From: an uncultured Mycoplasmatota bacterium
GTDB taxonomy: Bacteria > Bacillota_I > Bacilli_A > RF39 > UBA660
Assembly: GCA_900550255.1 (NCBI GenBank)
Contig: URQZ01000006.1
Location: forward strand, 7,120 to 71,119
Length of the DNA stretch: 64,000 bases
Direction of reading: 5' to 3'
Of the stretch, positions 58,069-64,000 are shown one piece after another; the stretch's first letter is position 1, and each line of letters opens with the position of its first letter. A program made the position numbers and the translations under genes. The notes under the pieces are model-generated. The model was given only the letters and a program-made list of their open reading frames with translations, was not told where the DNA came from and did no database searches.

Positions 58069-58947
58069 ATGAATAATTTTATGATTTCGCTAAAAAGATT
58101 TTTTAAAAACAAAAATACAGTTACAATTTTAGGAGTTTTAGCTGTAATATTAATTTTATTTTTTGGGTATCGTTACCAAATAAATAAAATGGTAAGTCCT
58201 GTTAAGGATATTCCTATTTCTACTAAGACAATTCAACCAAGAACAGAAATAACAAAAGATATGATTGAATATGTAGATATTGCACCAGTAGTATTACAAA
58301 AAGGTGATATAATTCAATCATCGAGTGCAATTATAGGAAAATACAGTAACTATAATACTGTAATTCCAAAAGGAAGTTTCTTTTACAAAGATACAGTAAT
58401 TGATGAAGCAAAACTTCCAGATTCAGCTTTTGTAAATTTGAAAAAAGGAGAAATTCCTTATAACTTCCCAGTAGATATGGACTCTACATATGGAAATTCA
58501 ATATTCCCAGAAAATTATATTGATATTTACATGAAAGCTAATAATGAAGAAGGAAAATTAATGGTTGGAAAATTAATTGAAAACGTTAAAGTTTTAGCTG
58601 TTAAAGATTCTTCAGGTAAACATGTTTTCGAAAATACAGAAGAAGATAGACAACCAGCATATTTAATATTTGGTGTTAAGTCTGAAATTAATATTTTACT
58701 TAGAAAAGCAAGCTATATGGGAAATTACTCAGTAGTATTATTCCCAGTACCACATGGAGTAGAAGTAAAGGCAAAAGAAGGAGAAACAATGGTTACATCT
58801 CAAACATTAAAAGACTTTATAAATGCTAATACTGTTCCAAATGATGAAATCGAAGATGCAACAAAAGACGAAACAAAAAAAACAACAGATAAAACAACAA
58901 CAGATAAAACAACTAAAACAACAAAAACTACTAAGAAATCGAGTTAA
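58069..58947 (+). CDS. SAF-domain protein, CpaB/RcpC-like
   Basis: A 292-residue protein with a single N-terminal span (TVTILGVLAVILILFFGYRY), an SAF domain at about 45-115 (DIPISTKTIQPRTEITKDMI, later IIGKYSNYNTVIPKGSFF), a second domain containing YLIFGVKSEINILLRKASYM, and a Lys/Thr repeat tail (KTTDKTTTDKTTKTTKTT). CpaB/RcpC proteins assist Flp pilus assembly in Tad systems, usually at an outer-membrane secretin. Here, in a monoderm, it would be anchored in the cytoplasmic membrane and face the wall. Confidence 0.8.
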   Translation: MNNFMISLKRFFKNKNTVTILGVLAVILILFFGYRYQINKMVSPVKDIPISTKTIQPRTEITKDMIEYVDIAPVVLQKGDIIQSSSAIIGKYSNYNTVIPKGSFFYKDTVIDEAKLPDSAFVNLKKGEIPYNFPVDMDSTYGNSIFPENYIDIYMKANNEEGKLMVGKLIENVKVLAVKDSSGKHVFENTEEDRQPAYLIFGVKSEINILLRKASYMGNYSVVLFPVPHGVEVKAKEGETMVTSQTLKDFINANTVPNDEIEDATKDETKKTTDKTTTDKTTKTTKTTKKSS

Positions 58948-58952
58948 TTATA

Positions 58953-60371
58953 GTGAATGATAATTTATTTTCACAAATCGATTTTGGAGCACTAAAAGAA
59001 TATCTTGAAAACGATGACGTTACAGATATTTCTTATAGTAATAATGGACAACTCTGGATAAAAACTTTATCAAAAGGATTATTCAGAGTTGAAAATCCAA
59101 ATATTAATAATGCATTTATTGAAAAGTTAGCTTTTCAATGCTCTAATGTTATGGGTAAGAGTTTTAATATGGCACATCCTTTTCTAGATGCAGAAGGAGC
59201 TGAACTACGTCTTAACTTCGTTCATGATTCTATAGCTAAAAATGGAATTGCAGTGGTTATTCGTAAGACACCAGCTAAAATTCGTCTTGAAAAAGATAAA
59301 TTATTAAGAGAAAAATATATTGATTTAGATATACATGATTTTTTAATAAAATGTGTTCATGGTCATTGTAATATAATTGTCTCAGGAGAAACTGGGTCAG
59401 GTAAAACAGAATTTGTTAAATACTTGGCTGCACATACAAAAGAAGATGAAAAAATAATTACGATTGAAGATACATTAGAACTTCATCTTGATAGAATTTT
59501 CCCACATAGAGATATTGTTGCAATGAAAACAAATAATATAGCTTCATATTCCGATGTTTTAGTTACTTGTATGAGACAGAATCCTAAATGGATTTTACTA
59601 TCGGAGGTACGTAGTGCTGAAGCTGTAATGGCTGTTAGAAACTCAATTTCTTCTGGTCATTATATTTTATCAACAATTCATGCTGATAAAGCTTCATCAA
59701 TACCTAACCGTATGTATAGTTTGCTTGAAACTAATCAAGACATAAATCAATTCTTGAAATCAATTTATAGATATATTCAATTAGGTGTATACATTCGTGG
59801 ATTTCAAGATAAAGCAACTAAACACTTTGTACGTGAAATAGCAGAAGTAACAGAGTTTTATGTAACAGAAGATAATGAAGCAAAATATAATACGATTTAT
59901 CGTAAATCAACTTCTGGAAAAGTAACAAGAAAACACCCAACAAAATATCTTATTGATTATCTAGATGCGCAAGGTGTTACTTTAAATCAAAATGAAATAC
60001 AAGATTCTGAAACAGTTGTTAGTAGGGATTTTAGTGTATTTGCTGAGGAAGATAAAGAAAAAATTCAACAACAAATGGTAAATCAAAATCCTACTACAAA
60101 TCAAGCTAGACCAGGTATTATAAATAATAATCAAATGCCTAATGTAAATCAGGCTAAATCAAACAATCAAAGAGTTGCTAGTCAAAATGTTAGAGTTGTT
60201 CCAACTAATCAAGTTAGACAAGCTCAACCAAGGATAACACCAACCAGTGTTATTAAAGCACAACCTAGTGTTGTTCAATCTCAAAATCAAGTAGTTACTA
60301 ATCAACCAAATATAAATGCTTCAAGTATAAATCAAAATAAAATTGAAAATCTTGAAAGCATGTTTGAATAA
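58953..60371 (+). CDS. CpaF/TadA-type secretion ATPase with Asn/Gln-rich tail
   Basis: GTG 58953 is the only sensible start; its ribosome binding site is poor, suggesting coupling to the upstream gene. The 472-residue protein has an N-terminal domain, Walker A GETGSGKT (145-152), an Asp box in ITIEDTLELHLD, a Walker B region WILLSEVRSAEAV and a His box LSTIHADKASS. This is the full set of the CpaF/TadA branch of secretion ATPases. From about residue 375 the sequence becomes Asn/Gln/Val-rich and disordered (QQQMVNQNPTTNQARPG), an unusual extension. It should power pilus or pseudopilus assembly with the two membrane proteins that follow. Confidence 0.92.
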   Translation: MNDNLFSQIDFGALKEYLENDDVTDISYSNNGQLWIKTLSKGLFRVENPNINNAFIEKLAFQCSNVMGKSFNMAHPFLDAEGAELRLNFVHDSIAKNGIAVVIRKTPAKIRLEKDKLLREKYIDLDIHDFLIKCVHGHCNIIVSGETGSGKTEFVKYLAAHTKEDEKIITIEDTLELHLDRIFPHRDIVAMKTNNIASYSDVLVTCMRQNPKWILLSEVRSAEAVMAVRNSISSGHYILSTIHADKASSIPNRMYSLLETNQDINQFLKSIYRYIQLGVYIRGFQDKATKHFVREIAEVTEFYVTEDNEAKYNTIYRKSTSGKVTRKHPTKYLIDYLDAQGVTLNQNEIQDSETVVSRDFSVFAEEDKEKIQQQMVNQNPTTNQARPGIINNNQMPNVNQAKSNNQRVASQNVRVVPTNQVRQAQPRITPTSVIKAQPSVVQSQNQVVTNQPNINASSINQNKIENLESMFE

Positions 60372-60383
60372 AGGAGGTATAAA

Positions 60384-61286
60384 ATGGAATTTATTATTTT
60401 TCTCCTTGCTGCATTTGTAATCGTTTTTGTCATTGCTTATAGAAATAGTGCAGGACAAAATATATATTTATATGTTTCAAAAACAGCAGGAAATTTATAT
60501 GATAAATATGCACCATATTCTTTTAAAGAAGTAAGACAAAAAGTAAAAGATTTAGGACAAGAGTATACAAAAAGACAATATACAATCCAAATAGCTGTCT
60601 TTTCTATTGCAACAGCAATTATCACATATTTGTATTTTTATAACTTAATTGTATCAATTATATATGTCTTAATTGCAATAGCAACAATTCCATATTTGAC
60701 TTATTTAAGATGTAAAAGAATATATAGCGAATTTATATTTGAACAAATTCAAGTATATACTACAAATACAATAATGGAATTTGCAACAACTCAATCATTT
60801 GTTAAAGCATTAGAAGGTGTGTATGAATCTGATGTTTTGGAAGACCCAGTAAAAAGTGATGTCAAAACGATGATAGATTTAGCTTATGAAAATGGTACGA
60901 TTGAGGATTCAATTAAATATATGAATGACAGATATGATTATTTTATTGTAAGAAATATGCATCAATTATTTTTACAAATAACAAACGAAGGTTCTAAAAA
61001 TGCAGGTGATGCATTGGAAAACATGTCTCTTGACATTGATATGCTTGTTGAAAATGTATATCGTGATAGAATGGATAGAGCAAAATTTCATAAGAAATTT
61101 TTACAATTTGGTATAGTTTTATATTTAATGGTTATGTTAGTACAAATGTTATTAGGAGTCGAATCCTATATTTCAATGCTTGATATTTGGTACATTCAAA
61201 TTTTATTACACGCAGTTATTATCATCAATACTTTATTCTTGCTTAGTGGTGAGAAATACTATAATGAGAATGTGGGGGCTGAATAA
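60384..61286 (+). CDS. TadB-like (GspF-fold) membrane platform protein
   Basis: A 300-residue protein with an N-terminal span, two further spans around residues 70-110, a cytoplasmic helical T2SF domain (ATTQSFVKALEGVYESDVLE, then NEGSKNAGDALENMSLDID), and two C-terminal spans (FLQFGIVLYLMVMLVQMLLG; LLHAVIIINTLFLLSG). This matches the TadB-type platform. AAAGGAGG precedes the ATG, and the stop overlaps the start of the TadC-like gene by one base. Confidence 0.82.
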   Translation: MEFIIFLLAAFVIVFVIAYRNSAGQNIYLYVSKTAGNLYDKYAPYSFKEVRQKVKDLGQEYTKRQYTIQIAVFSIATAIITYLYFYNLIVSIIYVLIAIATIPYLTYLRCKRIYSEFIFEQIQVYTTNTIMEFATTQSFVKALEGVYESDVLEDPVKSDVKTMIDLAYENGTIEDSIKYMNDRYDYFIVRNMHQLFLQITNEGSKNAGDALENMSLDIDMLVENVYRDRMDRAKFHKKFLQFGIVLYLMVMLVQMLLGVESYISMLDIWYIQILLHAVIIINTLFLLSGEKYYNENVGAE

Positions 61287-62077
61287 TGGAATTTTTATTA
61301 ATAGCAGTTATCGTATTATTCGTTCTAGAGTATACAAAACGAATTGATTCAAAAAAATTTATTTCAGATATTCAACCATATTTTTCTTTCTTAATGGAAG
61401 ATGATTATAAATTTCTTTTATCTATCAGATATGGTGGGGATGAAGATTTAGATGTAAATTATCTATTCAATAAGCGTGTAACTCAAGGAATACTTACAAT
61501 TGTTTGTTTAGTGTTTGTATTCTTATTATCAAATTTTAGTTTTATAAATGTTTTAATATCATTTATATTAGGCTTTTTAGTATTTAAAATGCCATATATA
61601 AAATTAAATAATTATTATAAAGCTAATCTTGAAAAAATAAATCAAATGTTACCTTATTATTTAAAAGGTTTAGAAATTTTAATTCAACATTATACAGTTC
61701 CAGTAGCACTTAGAAAATCAGTAGATACAGCACCAGATGTATTTAAACCTGGTTTGAAAAGATTATGTGAAAAAATTGAAGCTGGTGATTCTTCAGTAGA
61801 ACCATATATGGATTTTGCAAGAGAATATCCAGTTAGAGATTCTATGCGTATGATGAGATTATTATATCGTTTAGGTTTAGGATCACAAGAAAATAAACAA
61901 GAACAACTTATTATGTTTGCTAAAAACGTTTCAACATTACAAAATAAAGCTCGTGAGCAAAAATATCAAGAGCGTTTGGATAGAATGGAAAAGAAAACCA
62001 TGAGTATGTTAATGACAACTGGTGGTGGAATTCTATTACTTCTTTTAGCATCAATGATGCAAATGATGAATTTATAA
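61286..62077 (+). CDS. TadC-like (GspF-fold) membrane platform protein
   Basis: A 263-residue partner of the preceding protein: N-terminal span, two central spans (ILTIVCLVFVFLLSNFSFIN; VLISFILGFLVFKM), a cytoplasmic domain with LPYYLKGLEILIQHYTVPVA and RMMRLLYRLGLGSQENKQEQ, and a C-terminal span (MLMTTGGGILLLLLASMMQM). The pair TadB/TadC forms the inner-membrane base of Tad pili, driven by the CpaF ATPase. It is the last gene of the operon. Confidence 0.8.
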   Translation: MEFLLIAVIVLFVLEYTKRIDSKKFISDIQPYFSFLMEDDYKFLLSIRYGGDEDLDVNYLFNKRVTQGILTIVCLVFVFLLSNFSFINVLISFILGFLVFKMPYIKLNNYYKANLEKINQMLPYYLKGLEILIQHYTVPVALRKSVDTAPDVFKPGLKRLCEKIEAGDSSVEPYMDFAREYPVRDSMRMMRLLYRLGLGSQENKQEQLIMFAKNVSTLQNKAREQKYQERLDRMEKKTMSMLMTTGGGILLLLLASMMQMMNL

Positions 62078-62107
62078 AGCGAAATCTTATGACTTTCGTT
62101 TTTTTTT
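62077..62107 (+). terminator. Rho-independent terminator of the Tad-like operon
   Basis: AGCGAAA (62078-62084) pairs with TTTCGTT (62094-62100), with one G-U, and runs into T residues. Confidence 0.75.
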
Positions 62108-62147
62108 GAAATACTATAAAGAAATTAAAGATTTTAATATCATAAAG

Positions 62148-62177
62148 TTGCAAGAAAAATTTGTGATATGCTATAAT
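62148..62177 (+). promoter_or_regulatory. Promoter of the YfhO-like gene
   Basis: TTGCAA (62148-62153), an 18-base spacer, then TATAAT (62172-62177) preceded by TGC (extended -10). ATG 62200 lies 22 bases on, with AGGTGATG between. Confidence 0.65.
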
Positions 62178-62199
62178 TGTGTTTAGTTAGGTGATGTTA

Positions 62200-64000
62200 A
62201 TGAAAAATAAAAAAGTTATATATTTAGTAATGTCTTTTTTGATACCGTTTTCTTTATTTATAGTATATTTTTTCTCTCTTAACAAAAGTTTTAGTTCTAT
62301 ACTTATTGGTGATGCCAATGAACAGTATATTATATTTTTTAAATATTTAAAACGTGCATTAGATGGAGATGTATCATTACTTTATTCTTTTTCTAGTGGA
62401 TTAGGTGGTAATTTTCTTTCAACATATTATTATTATTTGTCATCACCTATTAATTTTTTAATTAAATTTGTCCCTTACGATTCCATAGGAACATTTTTTG
62501 GATTTCTTAGTTTTTTTAAGATAGGTCTTAGTGGACTAACAATGTATATTTATTTATCAAAAACGAAAAAAAATGATGAATTTATTAATTTGTTATTATC
62601 TCTATGTTATTCTTTAATGAGCTATAATATTATTTATTATTTTTGTATAATGTGGTTGGATGCTGTTTTTTTAACTCCATTAATTTTAATAGGAATTGAT
62701 AGAATAATTCAAAAAAAAGGAAAATTATTTTATGTATTAATGTTAACACTATGTATTATTTCAAATTTTTATATAGCATATATGGTTTGCATTTTTTCTG
62801 TTATATATTTTATATATAAATTTGTAGAAAGTTATGGTTTAAACATAAAAAAGAATAAAAAAGTTATTTTTGATTTTTTGTATGCTAGTATAACATCAGG
62901 ATTACTTTCAGCGTTTGTAATTATACCACTTATTTATTATACAACTATTTTTTATCGCGGTGGTATTACTGAAAATCTTGATTTTGGATTTGTTTTATCT
63001 AATTTTATTTTATCATTTGGATTTAATCCACCTGGTAAATCTATGAATTATTATTTACCTTATTTTAGAACCAATTATTTAATGTTTGTTATAATTTTAA
63101 ATTATCTTTTATATAGCAAAAACGGAACAACAAAAAAAGTTGTATTAATTATTTTTTCATTTTTTATAGCTAGTATTTTGTTTGATACTCTAAACTTGTT
63201 TTGGCATGGTTTTTCACATCCTGTTGGTCTATGGTATAGATTTGCCTTTTTAATAAACCTATTTATAATAATTATTGCTAATGATTGGATTCGTTCATAT
63301 AAAAAAATGAGTAATAAAAATATAGTTTTAACAGTATATATATATGCAATAGTATATTTTATATCATTTCTAATATCTCACATAAAAATTAATGCTATTG
63401 TATTTATGATAAATTTAGTAATATTAATATCTTGCTTTATTTTATTAAATATAAAGGCAAACAAAAAGTTAAAAAATATTTCTTTTTTAACTATTATATT
63501 ATGTGAAAGCTTAATTAGTTTAAAATTATATCTTTTAACTGATTATAACTTAAAAAAAATTGAAGAGAAAATGGATAGTGTAAATTTATGCTATAATCTT
63601 CCTGATTCATTTTATAGAATCGGAGGTACTATTTTTACTGAAAATGAAACACTTGAATGTAATGTTGGTAGAACAGGATTGTTTTTAACGACTAACAATA
63701 AAAATATTAGTTTGTTTTTAAAACATTCTGGGTATTATTCTTTATCTGCATATTTAAAAGAAAATTCAAATACAGATTTTTTAAATTCTACACTCGGGAT
63801 AAAATATTGGTATACTAATAAAGAGTTGAATAGTGATTACTATAATCAAATAAAACAAGTGAAAATAAAAAATAAAAATGTTAAAATTTATGAAAATGAT
63901 AAAGCTTTGTCGTTGGCTTATATAATTGATGGTGACAATTTAAATATTAAATATAATGGAAACCCTTTTGAGTTTCAAAATGGTTTTTCTTCATCTATCA
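62200..64000 (+). CDS. YfhO-family membrane protein (N-terminal part, cut by window edge)
   Basis: From ATG 62200, behind TTAGGTGATG, the frame stays open to the window end: 600 codons with no stop. Many hydrophobic segments alternate with conserved loops. The first loop reads IGDANEQYIIFFKYLKRALD then SFSSGLGGNFLSTYYYYLSS, with PINFLIKFVP following. The acidic DAN/DxxxQ region after span 1 and the SSGLGGN motif are typical of YfhO proteins, GT-C-fold glycosyltransferases linked to lipoteichoic acid glycosylation in Bacillus and Listeria. It probably glycosylates a surface polymer on the outside. The last part of the window is its outer soluble domain. The full protein usually exceeds 800 residues. 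Confidence 0.82.
   Translation, partial: MKNKKVIYLVMSFLIPFSLFIVYFFSLNKSFSSILIGDANEQYIIFFKYLKRALDGDVSLLYSFSSGLGGNFLSTYYYYLSSPINFLIKFVPYDSIGTFFGFLSFFKIGLSGLTMYIYLSKTKKNDEFINLLLSLCYSLMSYNIIYYFCIMWLDAVFLTPLILIGIDRIIQKKGKLFYVLMLTLCIISNFYIAYMVCIFSVIYFIYKFVESYGLNIKKNKKVIFDFLYASITSGLLSAFVIIPLIYYTTIFYRGGITENLDFGFVLSNFILSFGFNPPGKSMNYYLPYFRTNYLMFVIILNYLLYSKNGTTKKVVLIIFSFFIASILFDTLNLFWHGFSHPVGLWYRFAFLINLFIIIIANDWIRSYKKMSNKNIVLTVYIYAIVYFISFLISHIKINAIVFMINLVILISCFILLNIKANKKLKNISFLTIILCESLISLKLYLLTDYNLKKIEEKMDSVNLCYNLPDSFYRIGGTIFTENETLECNVGRTGLFLTTNNKNISLFLKHSGYYSLSAYLKENSNTDFLNSTLGIKYWYTNKELNSDYYNQIKQVKIKNKNVKIYENDKALSLAYIIDGDNLNIKYNGNPFEFQNGFSSSI

Noticed and set aside
1..64000. Mycoplasma-type genetic code with TGA as Trp
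   Set aside because: TGA terminates several complete genes, for example pcrA and pflB, and Trp positions use TGG.
1..64000. tRNA, rRNA or CRISPR genes
   Set aside because: I scanned for tRNA-like CCA ends, GTTCRA loops and rRNA cores and found no stretch I could support.

Overview
The window is a stretch of very A+T-rich chromosome from a Gram-positive, monoderm, anaerobic spore-former of the Bacillota. The evidence is pyruvate formate-lyase with its activase, spore maturation genes spmA/spmB beside a dacF-like carboxypeptidase, a gerKA-gerKC-gerKB germinant receptor operon, lipoproteins with lipoboxes, and strong AGGAGG-type ribosome binding sites. TGA is used as a stop throughout, so this is not mycoplasma code 4. 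The composition and gene mix would fit an uncultured gut lineage near the Bacilli/Mollicutes border, but that placement is inference. GC content was not computed.

Positions 1-24556 form a cell-surface polysaccharide locus. It begins with the tail of a family 2 glycosyltransferase. An ABC exporter pair, a GT32 fusion protein and its paralogue, and a CDP-glycerol glycerophosphotransferase-like enzyme follow. A secreted GH25 muramidase with tandem wall-binding repeats comes next. Then come a membrane/GT2 fusion, a DUF2304-like protein, a Wzx-like flippase and GT11, GT2, GT2, GT8 and GT2-like transferases. The dTDP-rhamnose genes rmlA-rmlC-rmlD-rmlB come next, with RmlA fused to an N-terminal HTH domain. 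An acyltransferase, galE, a GT4 enzyme and an Alg14/Alg13-like pair close the locus. Most genes point the same way, in blocks separated by hairpin-plus-T-tract terminators.

Positions 24561-47028 are mostly housekeeping: a short VbhA-like antitoxin with a Fic toxin, pcrA, ligA, pflB-pflA, a possible MazF/PemK-like toxin with an XRE partner behind a palindromic operator, uppP, several small lipoproteins and membrane proteins, an Rpn/PD-(D/E)XK protein that has apparently lost its ATG start, dacF-spmA-spmB, an RluB-like pseudouridine synthase, a ferredoxin, the ger operon on the minus strand, and rlmD.

Positions 47007-52357 are accessory. A 17-bp perfect direct repeat brackets about 2.1 kb carrying two tandem P-loop kinase-like genes and a HAD hydrolase. 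The right-hand copy is followed in frame by an orphan RlmD-like C-terminus, so the segment looks like an insertion into the 3' end of rlmD. Beyond it lie a cytoplasmic beta-lactamase-like serine hydrolase, a Cof-type HAD, an HD hydrolase with a mini-ORF leader, a compact structured RNA candidate with its own -10 box and terminator-like end, and a stand-alone CinA C-terminal (PncC-like) protein.

Positions 52459-62077 encode a membrane protein and then a Tad/type II secretion-like operon: a signal-peptide protein, a 950-residue Cys-rich secreted protein, a pilin-sized protein, a SAF/CpaB-like protein, a CpaF-like ATPase and two TadB/TadC-like membrane proteins. A YfhO-family membrane protein runs off the right edge. 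Candidates for undescribed biology are the HTH-RmlA fusion with its palindromic promoter, the rlmD-inserted cassette, the orphan structured RNA, and the reduced Tad-like system with its giant Cys-rich product.
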